A stretch of 56,358 nt of DNA from Paracoccaceae bacterium (GTDB taxonomy: Bacteria > Pseudomonadota > Alphaproteobacteria > Rhodobacterales > Rhodobacteraceae), in assembly GCA_030066855.1 (NCBI GenBank), contig JASJAU010000004.1, positions 1 through 56,358 on the forward strand. Direction: 5' to 3'. Shown piece by piece: positions 8,934 to 17,667 of this stretch. The notes beneath the pieces were generated by a model. It worked only from the letters and a program-made list of their open reading frames with translations, was not told where the DNA came from and ran no database searches. How positions within the stretch are numbered: the first letter of the stretch is position 1; each line of letters opens with the position of its first letter. The translations under genes were made by a program, and so were the position numbers.

Positions 8934-9212
8934 CTAAAACAGGTTGTTACCGACGATAATCCTGAGCGCGTAGACCGCGATCAGCGCGACCAACGGCGCG
9001 AGGTCCAAGCCGCCGGTGTTTGGCATATACCGACGAATGGGCCGATAGAGCGGCTCCAGCAGGCGGTTCAGACCATCCCAAATCTGCCAAACAAGGGGTT
9101 GGCGTGAGTTCAACACCTGGAAGTTGATCAGCCAGCTCATGATGATGTGGACGATCATGATTAACCAGGCCACGTCGAGAAGCAGGAGCAGGATCTGGCC
9201 GAGAGATTGCAT
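8934..9212 (-). CDS. YggT family membrane protein
   Basis: A 92-residue integral membrane protein with two hydrophobic segments. The first is at about 5-27 (LLLLLDVAWLIMIVHIIMSWLI) and the second near 70-88. Between them is the family block NRLLEPLYRPIRRYMPNTGGLDLAPL, typical of YggT/Ycf19 proteins, which are linked with membrane protein and osmotic homeostasis and with cell division in various bacteria. It stands alone, divergent from the thioesterase gene. Confidence 0.9.
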   Translation of the reverse strand: MQSLGQILLLLLDVAWLIMIVHIIMSWLINFQVLNSRQPLVWQIWDGLNRLLEPLYRPIRRYMPNTGGLDLAPLVALIAVYALRIIVGNNLF

Positions 9213-9341
9213 GGCGTTGGTTCCTTCAGGTTTCGGTTCAACTAAGCGCGGGGCGTTTCGGGCGCAAGACCAAGGTGCCGCAGCGTCTCATTTGACCTTG
9301 ACCAGTGTTGCGGAGACACGGGGCGCCGAAAGGATCCGCCG

Positions 9342-9875
9342 ATGTACCCCTTCGTCCGTTTCGCCGCCGAACTGGTCCGGTCCCGCGCTCACGCGCCGCT
9401 CGCGCCGGGCGAGGCGCATGTGACCAGCGTCACTTGCCTGCCCTGGGATCTCGATTTCCAGCTCGAGATGAACAACGGCCGCATTCTCACGCTCTTCGAT
9501 CTTGGCCGTTTCGGGCTTCTGACACGCATGGGCGCGATTCAGGCGCTCCGGCAGAAGGGCTGGTACGGCACGATCGCGGGGTCGACCATTCGCTACCGCC
9601 GCCGCATCACAGTCTTCCAGCGGCTCGAAGTGCGCAGCCGCATGATCGGCTCGGACGACCGCTTCACCTATTTCGAACAGGGGCTATGGCGCGGAGAGGA
9701 CTGCGCGGCCCATGCCGTCCTTCGCATCGCGATCACGACCGGCAAGGGCATCATCCCGCCCGCCGACGTCGCTGCCGCGATGGGAATCGACCCCGATCAG
9801 TTCAATTTGCCCGAATGGGTCCGCGCCTGGGCGGAGGCGGAAGCGGCGCGCCCCTGGCCGCCAATGCAGGACTAG
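9342..9875 (+). CDS. Acyl-CoA thioesterase family protein (hotdog fold)
   Basis: A 177-residue protein of the 4-hydroxybenzoyl-CoA thioesterase-like group. The motif LDFQLEMNNGRILTLFDLGR (residues about 38-57) matches the conserved hotdog helix seen in THEM6-like and FcbC-like proteins, with an Asn/Asp environment for catalysis. TIAGSTIRYRRRITVFQRL forms the following strand. The substrate is unknown. The start is ATG at 9342 with AAAGGA 7 bases upstream. Confidence 0.8.
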   Translation: MYPFVRFAAELVRSRAHAPLAPGEAHVTSVTCLPWDLDFQLEMNNGRILTLFDLGRFGLLTRMGAIQALRQKGWYGTIAGSTIRYRRRITVFQRLEVRSRMIGSDDRFTYFEQGLWRGEDCAAHAVLRIAITTGKGIIPPADVAAAMGIDPDQFNLPEWVRAWAEAEAARPWPPMQD

Positions 9876-9931
9876 GATTGTCACTACGATAGAAGATGCT
9901 AGGTAACTCAAAGGGATAGAGGTGCCGGGGC

Positions 9932-11317
9932 ATGAGCGGACCATCTGCGAAGAGGCGGGTATGGGGATGGTATTTCTTTGATTGGGCCAGCCAGCCCTAT
10001 CATACCGTCCTGCTCACCTTCATCTTCGGCCCGTTCTTCGCCGCTATCGCGACCGAGCAGTTCATGTCCATGGGCATGGAGGAGCAGGCGGCCGACGCCC
10101 GCGCGCAGTCGATCTGGTCGCTCTGCCTGACCATCACCGGTCTGATCATTGGCTTCGGCGGCCCCGTCATCGGCGCCTTCGCCGACACCGCCGGGCGCCG
10201 CATGCCGTGGATTTTCGGATTTTCCATTCTCTACATCATTGGCGCCGGCGCGCTCTGGTGGACGGACCCGGGCGGCTCCAACCTGATCTGGGCGCTTGTG
10301 GCCTTCGGGATCGGCTTCATCGGGGCGGAGTTCGCGCTGATTTTCACCAACGCGCAGCTTCCCAGCCTCGGCAGCCACAAAGAAGTCGGCAAGATCTCCG
10401 GCTCCGGCTTTGCCTTCGGGTATACCGGAGGGTTGATCGCGCTGGCGATCCTTCTGGTGTTCTTCGTGGAGCAGGCGTCAGGACGCACCATCGCGGGCCT
10501 TGCCCCTATCTTCGGTCTCGACCCGGAGGCGCGGGAGGGCACGCGCTTTGCCGGGCCCTTCGCCGCGATCTGGTTCGCGATCTTCATGATCCCGTATTTC
10601 CTCTGGGTCCGGGATCCGGTCGAGAAGACCGCCCGGCATTCGATCACCGGAGCGCTGTCGAGCCTGGGGACCGCGATCAAAGGCCTGACCAAGCGCCCCT
10701 CGCTCGCCTCTTACCTCGGCGGCTCGATGCTATACCGCGATGCTCTGAATGGCCTCTACGGCTTTGGCGGCACCTACGCGCTCCTTGTGCTGAACTGGGA
10801 GGTCACGCAGGTCGGCGTCTTCGGCATCATCAGCGGGCTTTCCGCCGCCGCGTTCTCCTGGGTCGGCGGCCTGCTTGATCGACGCTTTGGCCCGAAGCCG
10901 GTCATCGTGGTCACGATCCTCGGCCTGATGCTCGTCTGCTTCGTCATCGTGAACATGAGCCGCGAGGCGTTCTTCGGCATGGAACTGTCGCCCGACAGCA
11001 CCCTGCCCGACGCGGTGTTCTTTGGCTGCGGCATGCTGATCGGCGGGTTTGGCGGCACGCTTCAGGCCGCCAGCCGGTCGATGATGGTCCGCCACGCCAA
11101 CCCCGAAGCGCCGACCGAGAGCTTCGGCCTTTACGGCCTCTCTGGCCGCGCCACCGCCTTCCTCGCCCCCGCGCTCATCGGCGCGGTCACGACGCTCAGC
11201 GGAGACGCGCGGATCGGCGTGGCGCCTCTGATCTTTCTATTCCTTTGCGGCCTTGTTCTGCTACGCTGGGTCAAACCCGACGGAGATCGAGCAGAGCAAT
11301 GGGAAGAGCAGGCCTAG
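9932..11317 (+). CDS. MFS transporter of the UMF1/Atg22 family
   Basis: A 461-residue polytopic inner-membrane protein with about 12 hydrophobic segments. The N-terminal WGWYFFDWASQPYHTVLLTF and the VIGAFADTAGRRMPWI loop are characteristic of the UMF1/Atg22-like branch of the major facilitator superfamily. In yeast the relative Atg22 exports vacuolar amino acids; bacterial substrates are not established. Its last 19 bases overlap the start of mepA, so the two are co-transcribed. Confidence 0.88.
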   Translation: MSGPSAKRRVWGWYFFDWASQPYHTVLLTFIFGPFFAAIATEQFMSMGMEEQAADARAQSIWSLCLTITGLIIGFGGPVIGAFADTAGRRMPWIFGFSILYIIGAGALWWTDPGGSNLIWALVAFGIGFIGAEFALIFTNAQLPSLGSHKEVGKISGSGFAFGYTGGLIALAILLVFFVEQASGRTIAGLAPIFGLDPEAREGTRFAGPFAAIWFAIFMIPYFLWVRDPVEKTARHSITGALSSLGTAIKGLTKRPSLASYLGGSMLYRDALNGLYGFGGTYALLVLNWEVTQVGVFGIISGLSAAAFSWVGGLLDRRFGPKPVIVVTILGLMLVCFVIVNMSREAFFGMELSPDSTLPDAVFFGCGMLIGGFGGTLQAASRSMMVRHANPEAPTESFGLYGLSGRATAFLAPALIGAVTTLSGDARIGVAPLIFLFLCGLVLLRWVKPDGDRAEQWEEQA

Positions 11318-12162
11318 CCGCGATCCTGGCGGCGATGTCACTAACGTTTTCGACGGCATTCGCGGAAACACCCGCGAAGGAGCTCTTCGGAGCCGAAAAA
11401 ACCGGTTCTCCTCACAAGCCCGCGCCTATTGGCGGCTATGCCAAAGGTTGTGTCGCGGGCGCCGAGCAGCTCGCCGAGACGGGGTCGACCTGGCAGGCGA
11501 TGCGGCTCAGCCGGAACCGGAACTGGGGCCACCCCGACACCATCTCCTTTATCGAACGCCTCTCAGCCTACGCAGCGACGCAACCGGGATGGGAAGGCCT
11601 CTATGTCGGCGACATGTCGCAACCGCGCGGCGGGCCGATGCTGACCGGCCACCGCTCGCACCAATCGGGGCTGGACGTGGACATTTGGATGCTGCCCGCC
11701 AGCGACCTGACCCTCAGCCGTCAAGACCGCGAGAACATCTCGTCGATCTCGCTTCGGCGCCAGAAAGGGGCCTTCGTCAACGAAAACTGGAGCGCGGCGC
11801 ATCACCTGATCCTCCGCAAGGCGGCAAGCGACCCCGCCGTCGCCCGGATTTTCGTCTTTCCCGGGGCGAAGGTCCGGATGTGCAAGGACGAAACGGGCGA
11901 CCGCGCCTGGCTGAACAAGATCCGGCCATGGTGGGGTCATCACTACCATTTCCACGTCCGGCTGAACTGTCCCAGAGGCGCGCGCGGCTGCGAGGAGCAG
12001 GCGCCGCCACCCGCCGGAGACGGCTGCGCGGATGCCGAGGAATGGGTGCGCAACATCCTGAACCCGCCGCCGCCAGATCCGAACGCGCCGCCTCCCACGC
12101 CCCGCCCGGAGCTTGTGCTGGCTGACTTGCCGCAGCAATGCGCAAAGATCCTTACGCGCTGA
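11299..12162 (+). CDS. mepA: Penicillin-insensitive murein endopeptidase MepA
   Basis: A 287-residue periplasmic zinc peptidase of family M74 that cuts D-Ala-mDAP cross-links in peptidoglycan. The ATG at 11299, inside the end of the MFS gene, gives a clear signal peptide (MGRAGLAAILAAMSLTFSTAFA). Zinc ligands are visible in GHRSHQSGLDVD and in WWGHHYHFHVRL, and cysteines matching the family's disulfides are present. The tail is proline rich (NPPPPDPNAPPPTP). A longer frame opens at 11245 but would bury the signal peptide. Confidence 0.93.
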   Translation: MGRAGLAAILAAMSLTFSTAFAETPAKELFGAEKTGSPHKPAPIGGYAKGCVAGAEQLAETGSTWQAMRLSRNRNWGHPDTISFIERLSAYAATQPGWEGLYVGDMSQPRGGPMLTGHRSHQSGLDVDIWMLPASDLTLSRQDRENISSISLRRQKGAFVNENWSAAHHLILRKAASDPAVARIFVFPGAKVRMCKDETGDRAWLNKIRPWWGHHYHFHVRLNCPRGARGCEEQAPPPAGDGCADAEEWVRNILNPPPPDPNAPPPTPRPELVLADLPQQCAKILTR

Positions 12163-12256
12163 CCGCGCTTGACCTGAGTTCCCGAGGCCGCTAGAGCGGC
12201 GCGTCCCCAAATTGGGGGCCAAGTCTCCGCGACCTTGCCAAAACGGAACCAGACCC

Positions 12257-12877
12257 ATGACCCGGATTCTTCCCGGCATCATCGCCATGGCCGCAATCGT
12301 CGTGGCCTCGAACATCCTCGTCCAATTCCTGTTCGGCCAATGGCTGACCTGGGGCGCGTTCACCTATCCACTCGCCTTTCTCGTCACCGACGTGATGAAC
12401 CGGGTCTACGGAGCATCTGTCGCGCGCAAGGTCGTCTTCGCGGGCTTTGTGACCGGAGTGATCTGCTCGTTCATCGGCACTCAGATTCAAGGCGAGTTCG
12501 GGCCGCTGGTGACCTGGAGGATCGCCATTGGCTCCGGCATCGCCTTCCTGACCGCCCAGCTTCTCGACGTCGCGGTCTTCAACCGCCTGCGCGAGGGCGT
12601 CTGGTGGCGCGCGCCGCTGGCCTCGACACTGATCGGCTCCACGGTCGACACGGCGCTCTTCTTCACCATAGCCTTCTCGGCAACGCTCGTCTTTCTCGAA
12701 CCAGCCAACGACGTCTCCTGGGCGGGTGAGGTTCTGCCGATGCTGGGTGTCGGGCCGGACGCGCCGCTCTGGGTCTCCCTCGCCGTTGCCGATTGGGGTG
12801 TCAAACTTGCCCTCGCTTTGATCGCACTGGTGCCGTTTCGCCTGATTGTCGGGCGGATGACCGCAAGAGTTGCGTGA
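12257..12877 (+). CDS. yhhQ: Queuosine precursor transporter, YhhQ/VUT family
   Basis: A 206-residue inner-membrane protein with about six hydrophobic segments. The block TYPLAFLVTDVMNRVYGASVARKVVFAGF is the hallmark of the YhhQ/COG1738 family, which imports queuine precursors such as preQ0 and preQ1. The ATG at 12257 begins the conserved region; the open frame extends upstream to 12212 but those residues are polar and not family-like. The leader contains the short hairpins GCCGC/GCGGC (near 12188) and CCCC/GGGG (near 12206); these do not fit a known preQ1 riboswitch. queG at 33186 acts in the same tRNA-modification pathway. Confidence 0.88.
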   Translation: MTRILPGIIAMAAIVVASNILVQFLFGQWLTWGAFTYPLAFLVTDVMNRVYGASVARKVVFAGFVTGVICSFIGTQIQGEFGPLVTWRIAIGSGIAFLTAQLLDVAVFNRLREGVWWRAPLASTLIGSTVDTALFFTIAFSATLVFLEPANDVSWAGEVLPMLGVGPDAPLWVSLAVADWGVKLALALIALVPFRLIVGRMTARVA

Positions 12878-12947
12878 AACAGATTGACAGACACAAAATC
12901 TGTGCCACCGTCCCCCTATCGGCAATCATTTGAAAGGAGGTGGTCCA

Positions 12948-13004
12948 GTGTCTGAAGCGATATTGGAGAGAGGTGTCCGGACAGTCGGGGAGGCCGTCGC
13001 CTGA
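12948..13004 (+). CDS. 18-residue peptide ORF with near-perfect anti-16S Shine-Dalgarno
   Basis: The GTG at 12948 opens MSEAILERGVRTVGEAVA followed by TGA. The upstream GAAAGGAGGTGGTCCA (12932-12947) pairs with the 16S rRNA 3' end at 15 of 16 positions, with AGGAGG 7 bases before the GTG. So strong a site before such a short frame suggests that the peptide, or the act of translating it, matters. No run of one amino acid is present, so a classical amino-acid attenuator is not indicated. I do not recognise the peptide. Confidence 0.4.
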   Translation: MSEAILERGVRTVGEAVA

Positions 13005-13083
13005 GGGCAGACCTGAAGGCAGAACATTCCCGATTGGGCCGTCGATACGTTCGACCCTAACTGGCCCATCTCCAAGAGCCTCG

Positions 13084-13114
13084 GAGGGGCCGCTTGCAGC
13101 GGCCCCTCTTTCTT
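13084..13114 (+). terminator. Strong Rho-independent terminator
   Basis: A perfect 11-bp stem (GAGGGGCCGCT / AGCGGCCCCTC) with loop TGC is followed by TTTCTT. It closes the small transcription unit that starts near 12.9 kb and lies 56 bases before the methyltransferase start, so it may also act as an attenuator for that gene. Confidence 0.85.
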
Positions 13115-13169
13115 GTATGTCCCCCTGAATGCGCTACCGTGCGCCGAAACGGGCGAGGCCGGGCGAACC

Positions 13170-13979
13170 ATGCACCTGAAGGAATTCAAACTCGAAGCAG
13201 AGGCGTTGTTCTCGGAGACCGTCTACGGCCACGGCTTCCTGCATTACGGCTATTTCCCTGACGGCCAGCCCGAAGAACCTTCGCTGATCGCGCTGGGAGA
13301 GGCGCAGCAGGTCTACTTCGATCACATGGTCTCGCATATCCCCGAGGACGTGACGCGCATCCTCGACGTGGGTTCCGGCACGGGCGCGAACGCCAAGGCG
13401 CTTATGGCGCGGGGCTATCAGCTCGAATGCCTGTGCCCGTCCGAACAGCTCAACCGGATGGCGCGGCGCAAGCTTCCCGACGTCAACGTCCACACGCTGT
13501 CGTTCGAAGACTTCTCAAGCGACGCGCGCTTTGACATGTGCCTATTCGCAGAGAGCTTTCATTACATCGAACTCCGTTCCGCGCTCGAGCAGGCAGCGAG
13601 GTACGCGGACAAGTACGTCCTAATCTTCGACTACTTCCGCCGGCGGCACCGCGAGGACCGCGGCGACGACACGCGCGGCACCCATGCGGCTTTTCTCGAG
13701 ACCGTCAAAGAGATGGGCGATTTCGAGGTGGTGTCGGACGTGGATGAGACCGGGCTGATCCTCCCGACATTCTGGATTCTCGACCACGTCAAGAACGCCC
13801 GCGTGCGGCCCTTCGTCGAGCGCCTGAGGGGCGACCTGAAGGCGTCGAGCGGCATCCGCCCGTTCGTCTTCGAGAAGGTACTCTCGCGCGTCGCCAAGCG
13901 GGCGGCCAAGCCGTCGAACCGGCACGAGACCTTTCCGCAGCGTCACGAATACCGGCTGATCCTGCTGAAGAAGACCTGA
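13170..13979 (+). CDS. Class I SAM-dependent methyltransferase
   Basis: A 269-residue protein with the SAM-binding motif ILDVGSGTGANAKAL near residues 67-81, an acidic residue downstream (ECLCPSEQ), and the post-motif LFAESFHYIE. The N-terminal part (ETVYGHGFLHYGYFPDG) resembles methyltransferases of the sarcosine/tocopherol type, but the substrate cannot be assigned. The ATG at 13170 was chosen because the frame's upstream extension runs back into the terminator. arfB follows after 24 bases. Confidence 0.8.
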   Translation: MHLKEFKLEAEALFSETVYGHGFLHYGYFPDGQPEEPSLIALGEAQQVYFDHMVSHIPEDVTRILDVGSGTGANAKALMARGYQLECLCPSEQLNRMARRKLPDVNVHTLSFEDFSSDARFDMCLFAESFHYIELRSALEQAARYADKYVLIFDYFRRRHREDRGDDTRGTHAAFLETVKEMGDFEVVSDVDETGLILPTFWILDHVKNARVRPFVERLRGDLKASSGIRPFVFEKVLSRVAKRAAKPSNRHETFPQRHEYRLILLKKT

Positions 13980-14003
13980 GCCTTTAAGCACGGCCATGCG
14001 CGC

Positions 14004-14420
14004 ATGAAAATCACGGCCGACATCGAGATAGCGGATTGGGAGCTGACTGAGCATTTCGTCCGCTCGGGCGGTCCCGGCGGGCAGAATGTCAACAAGGTCG
14101 CGACGGCGGTGGAGCTTCGGTTCGAAGCTGCGCGCTCCCCCAATCTCCCAGGCCCTGTCAAAGCGCGCTTGAAACGGTTGGCGGGCCGCCGATGGACCAA
14201 GGACGGCGCCATCGTCATTCATGTGAGCGAGGAGCGCAGCCAGTCGCGCAACCGCGACATCGCACGCGACCGTCTCGTGGCCCTCATTCGCAAGGCCGCC
14301 GTAGCGCCCCGGAAGCGAAAGAAGACCAAGGTGCCGCCGTCGCAAAAACGCAAACGGCTGGACGCCAAGAAGCGGCGGGGTGAAGTGAAATCGCTGCGGG
14401 GGCCGGTGGGCGAGGACTAG
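14004..14420 (+). CDS. arfB: Peptidyl-tRNA hydrolase ArfB (ribosome rescue factor)
   Basis: A 138-residue release-factor-like hydrolase that frees peptides from stalled ribosomes lacking a stop codon. The GGQ catalytic motif is at residues 25-27 (RSGGPGGQNVNK), and the codon-recognition domains of RF1/RF2 are absent. The C-terminal ~40 residues are strongly basic (PRKRKKTKVPPSQKRKR), as expected for the tail that enters the mRNA channel. It overlaps the end of convergent thiQ by 4 bases. smpB, for the parallel trans-translation pathway, is also in this window. Confidence 0.92.
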   Translation: MKITADIEIADWELTEHFVRSGGPGGQNVNKVATAVELRFEAARSPNLPGPVKARLKRLAGRRWTKDGAIVIHVSEERSQSRNRDIARDRLVALIRKAAVAPRKRKKTKVPPSQKRKRLDAKKRRGEVKSLRGPVGED

Positions 14421-15103
14421 TCCAGGTAGGCTTTGAGCGCCGCGCTTGGGTTGGCGAAAAGCGCTTCCGTCGGCGCCGGTGGCGCCACGACGCCGCCGTC
14501 GACAAAAACCGTCTGCGCCGCGCTCCGCCGCGCGTCCTCGGGATCGTGCGTTACCATGAGGACCAGCGCTTCGGGCAACAACTCACCGACCAGCGCCATC
14601 ATCTCCCGCCGTAGCGAGGGTCCGAGCGCGGAGAACGGCTCGTCGAGCAAAACAAGAGGACGGTTCGTAAGCACGACACGCGCAAGCGCCGCCCTGCTTT
14701 GCTGGCCCCCTGAGAGATCGCCTGGCTTACGATGGACCAGCTCGCCCAGCCCGACGCGCTCCAACGCCTCCCGCGCCTTCCCAAGCGCCGCTTCGGGCGG
14801 ACGGGCAACCGGCGCGATCCCGATCGCCACATTTGTCAGGATGTCGAGATGCGGGAAGAGGTTGTTGTCCTGAAACAGCATTGCGACCGGGCGATCGCCC
14901 GGCGGCATCGCGGTGATGTCCCGCCCCTCCCAGACAATCCGCCCGGCCTCCGGCGCCTCGAACCCGGCGATCAGAGACAGAAGCGTCGACTTGCCCCCGC
15001 CCGACGGCCCGATCACCGCCGTGACCGAGCCTGGCGGCAAGGACAGGTCCGCCGTCAGGGCGAACCCCTCCCGCTCAAACCGGACACCACTCAGCTCAAG
15101 CAT
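14417..15103 (-). CDS. thiQ: Thiamine ABC transporter ATP-binding protein
   Basis: A 228-residue ABC ATPase energising thiamine/TPP uptake. It shows Walker A GPSGGGKST, the signature LSGGQQSRAALA, and Walker B LVLLDEP. It is the last gene of a minus-strand thiB-thiP-thiQ operon under a TPP riboswitch, and its start overlaps the end of thiP by 8 bases. The assignment rests mainly on this context, since the ATPase alone is not substrate specific. Confidence 0.92.
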   Translation of the reverse strand: MLELSGVRFEREGFALTADLSLPPGSVTAVIGPSGGGKSTLLSLIAGFEAPEAGRIVWEGRDITAMPPGDRPVAMLFQDNNLFPHLDILTNVAIGIAPVARPPEAALGKAREALERVGLGELVHRKPGDLSGGQQSRAALARVVLTNRPLVLLDEPFSALGPSLRREMMALVGELLPEALVLMVTHDPEDARRSAAQTVFVDGGVVAPPAPTEALFANPSAALKAYLD

Positions 15104-16658
15104 CCACGCGCCCTCCCCGGTCGAAGAACCAGAACAGCGCGAGCGAGAGGATCAGCAAAAGGAGCGCCGCGCCCGCCGCGTCGTCCGTGCGGTAGGACCC
15201 CATAAGGCGGTTGACCTGCAAGGGCAGCGTCGCGCTGTCCGGGTCGGCGAAGAGGGCGATCACGCCCAAATCGCCCATAGACAACGCGGCGGCGATCCCG
15301 GCGGAAAACCCAAGCGGCCTTCTAAGACGCGGCAGGATCACAAGACGCATCCGCGCCCATCCGGTCAGACGGAGGCTGTCGGACAGCCGTCCGAAATCGG
15401 TCTCGGTTTGCTGGTACGCCGGCAGGATCGCCCGAAGCGCGAAGGGCAGCGTCGCGATGGCATTGACCAGCGCCGTGATCGGCAAGGCGGCGTCGGCGGG
15501 GTTCATAATGGGCAAGAGCAGCACGAAGAGCCCCGTGCCCAGAACCAACGGCGAGGCGGCGATGGCGACCAAAGCCGACGCCTCGACCAGCCGGGAGCTC
15601 TTGGGGAGGCGTGACACCGCCGTCGCCATCGCGAGCGACAGGGCAAGCACAATCGCCGTCGAACCCAGCGCCACGGCGAGAGAGCGGAGGGTCGCGGTCC
15701 AGACCGGCGGGGGCAAAGTGAGGATCGCGGGCAGGCCGGAGGCTGCGACGGCGGCCAGCGGAGCAATCAGAAAGACCGACGCGAAGGCGATGACCAGCGC
15801 GTCGATCGCCACCTGCCCACGGGTTTTGACATCGAAGCGCCGGTGTGGACGATCCCGACCCGCTCCGAAACCGGCAATCCGCATGTATCGGAGCGCGACC
15901 AACGCCGCCGCGCCAGTTATCGCGATCTGGATCAGCGACAGGAACGCCGCGCGCGACAGATCGAACTCGAACCTCAGCGCCTGATAGATCGCCAGCTCCA
16001 CTGTCGTGGCCCTCGGCCCGCCGCCCAGGATCAGCGCGACCGCGAAGCTGGTGGTGCAGACCACGAAGATGACCAGAAACGCGCCCGGCGCCGCCTGCCG
16101 CAGCATCGGCCATTCCAGATGCCGGAACACCGCCGCGGGGTTCATGTTGAGCGATGCCGCCAGCCTGAGCCGCTCCGCCGGGATCTCTAGCCAGCCTTGC
16201 AGGATCAGGCGCGTCGCCAAAGGCAGGTTGAAGAACACATGCGCCATGACCACGCCCCAAAGCCCGTAGATCGAGACGGTCGGCAGACCCAGCGCTTCCA
16301 GCCCCGCGTTTAAAGCGCCAGCGCGTCCAAAGATCGCAAGGATCCCGAAGACCGCGACAATCGTCGGCAGCAGGAAGGGCGCGCCGAGCAGCGCGACCAG
16401 CAGCGCCCGCCCCCGGAACCGCCGCCGCGCTAAGGCCCGCGCGACCGGGATCGCCAGGAAAACGCTAAAGAGCGCGGACAGGAGCGCCTGAAGCACCGTG
16501 AACCGGATCGCCGCCCAGTCCGACGCCGAAAGCCCGCGCCCGATCTCCGCCGCGAAGAAGACGGCGCCGACCGTCGCCAGCACCAGTGCCGGGATCGCCG
16601 CCGCCGCCGCAAGACCCGCGCCAGCGCCGAGTGTTATCGGCTGAGCGCGGAGAGCCAT
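15096..16658 (-). CDS. thiP: Thiamine ABC transporter permease
   Basis: A 520-residue double permease with about 12 membrane segments in two repeated halves, each carrying a binding-protein-dependent transport motif (EWPMLRQAAPGAFLVIF and ILPRLRRPLGFSAGIAAAL). Fused permeases of this length are typical for ThiP. Its start lies inside the end of thiB (25-base overlap) and its end overlaps thiQ, so the three are translationally coupled. Confidence 0.93.
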   Translation of the reverse strand: MALRAQPITLGAGAGLAAAAAIPALVLATVGAVFFAAEIGRGLSASDWAAIRFTVLQALLSALFSVFLAIPVARALARRRFRGRALLVALLGAPFLLPTIVAVFGILAIFGRAGALNAGLEALGLPTVSIYGLWGVVMAHVFFNLPLATRLILQGWLEIPAERLRLAASLNMNPAAVFRHLEWPMLRQAAPGAFLVIFVVCTTSFAVALILGGGPRATTVELAIYQALRFEFDLSRAAFLSLIQIAITGAAALVALRYMRIAGFGAGRDRPHRRFDVKTRGQVAIDALVIAFASVFLIAPLAAVAASGLPAILTLPPPVWTATLRSLAVALGSTAIVLALSLAMATAVSRLPKSSRLVEASALVAIAASPLVLGTGLFVLLLPIMNPADAALPITALVNAIATLPFALRAILPAYQQTETDFGRLSDSLRLTGWARMRLVILPRLRRPLGFSAGIAAALSMGDLGVIALFADPDSATLPLQVNRLMGSYRTDDAAGAALLLLILSLALFWFFDRGGRVDA

Positions 16659-17620
16659 TCGTCCAACGCTTCGTCCCGGAGCGCCGCCGCCTCGTCGGCG
16701 GAGAACAACAGCGCGGTCTCCGGCTGGATCAGCGTTTCGAAACCTTCCGGCAAGCCGGCCTCCGGCGTGACCGCCGGGTACATCCAGTTGGTCGTCGGGA
16801 TCACGGATTGGAACGCGTCCGTCATCATGAATTCGAGGAAGCTATCGGCCAGGTCAGGCACATCCGTCGCCGCGACCTTTCCGGCCACCTCCACTTGCAG
16901 GTAGTGGCCCTCGGCGAAGCGCGCCGCCGTCTTGGTCGGGTCCTCCTCGGCAATGAGGTGGTAGGCGGGGGAGGTCGTGTAGGACAGCACCATTTCCGCC
17001 TCGCCCTCCAGGAACAGGCCATAGGCTTCCGACCAGCCGGGCGTGACAGTGACCACATTGTCCGCCAGCGCCTCCCAAATCGCCGGCGCCTCGTCGCCGT
17101 ACGCCGCCTTGACCCACATGAGGAGGCCAAGCCCGGGAGTGGAGGAGCGCGGGTCCTGGATCACGATGCTGAGATCACTCGCCGCCAGGTCGCGGAAATC
17201 TGCAGGCACGTCGGCCAGGTCAGTGTTGTGAACGAAGGCGAAGTATCCCCAGTCGTAGGGCAGGAAGATCGGATCGTCCCAGTCGACAGGCACCGTCATG
17301 TCGTAGGACGTGTCGGGCCGGGGCGCGAAGAGCCCCGTCGAAGTCGCCTCAGCGATCAGGTTGGTGTCGAGGCCGAGGACGATGTCGGCTTCCGTCCTCG
17401 CTCCTTCCAGCTTCAGCCGCCCCAACAAGGCCGCGCCGTCTCCCGCCGCCACGAATGCCAGATCGCAGCCGCAGCTCTCCTCAAACGCCGCCTCGATCAC
17501 GGGGCCGGGCCCCCAGTCGGCGACGAAGCTGTCGTAGGTGTAGACGGTCAGGGTTGGCCTCTGCTGGGCGGTCGCGCCGCCTGCTGCCAAAAGTCCTGCC
17601 GCAAGGATCGAAAGCCTCAT
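16634..17620 (-). CDS. thiB: Thiamine ABC transporter substrate-binding protein
   Basis: A 328-residue periplasmic protein that binds thiamine and its phosphates. The ATG at 17620 gives a signal peptide (MRLSILAAGLLAAGGATAQQ); the mature part begins with TLTVYTYDSFVADWGPGP, the usual ThiB opening. Other family blocks are LPYDWGYFAFVHN and IQDPRSSTPGLGLLMW. A longer in-frame extension covers the riboswitch and is not coding. AAGGAG lies 6 bases before the start. Confidence 0.95.
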   Translation of the reverse strand: MRLSILAAGLLAAGGATAQQRPTLTVYTYDSFVADWGPGPVIEAAFEESCGCDLAFVAAGDGAALLGRLKLEGARTEADIVLGLDTNLIAEATSTGLFAPRPDTSYDMTVPVDWDDPIFLPYDWGYFAFVHNTDLADVPADFRDLAASDLSIVIQDPRSSTPGLGLLMWVKAAYGDEAPAIWEALADNVVTVTPGWSEAYGLFLEGEAEMVLSYTTSPAYHLIAEEDPTKTAARFAEGHYLQVEVAGKVAATDVPDLADSFLEFMMTDAFQSVIPTTNWMYPAVTPEAGLPEGFETLIQPETALLFSADEAAALRDEALDEWLSALSR

Positions 17621-17667
17621 CTCACACTCCTTGTCATGCCGGACGGGGGGTGGGGTGAGCGCTTTCT

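Larger units (their letters stand above)
12884..13114 (+). ncRNA. Short terminated transcription unit: structured RNA carrying an 18-codon ORF
   Basis: This 292-base gap between yhhQ and the methyltransferase looks like its own small gene. Parts in order: TTGACA at 12884-12889, inside the inverted repeat ACAGA-N7-TCTGT (12887-12903), though no good -10 is seen; a very strong ribosome-binding site; an 18-codon ORF (12948-13004); a bulged hairpin (13035-13068) with stems TGGGCC/GGCCCA and GTCGA/TCGAC; and a strong intrinsic terminator (13084-13114). It could be a dual-function small RNA, a peptide gene or an attenuator for the methyltransferase. It is not 6S, SRP, tmRNA or RNase P RNA. Confidence 0.45.

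Noticed and set aside
12170-12256. Possible preQ1 riboswitch ahead of the YhhQ-type transporter
   Set aside because: Short hairpins are present, but none of the conserved preQ1-I, II or III sequence signatures could be placed.
12884-12912. A full sigma-70 promoter for the small RNA unit
   Set aside because: TTGACA is perfect, but the region 16-18 bases downstream is C-rich and holds no acceptable -10, so the promoter is not called separately.
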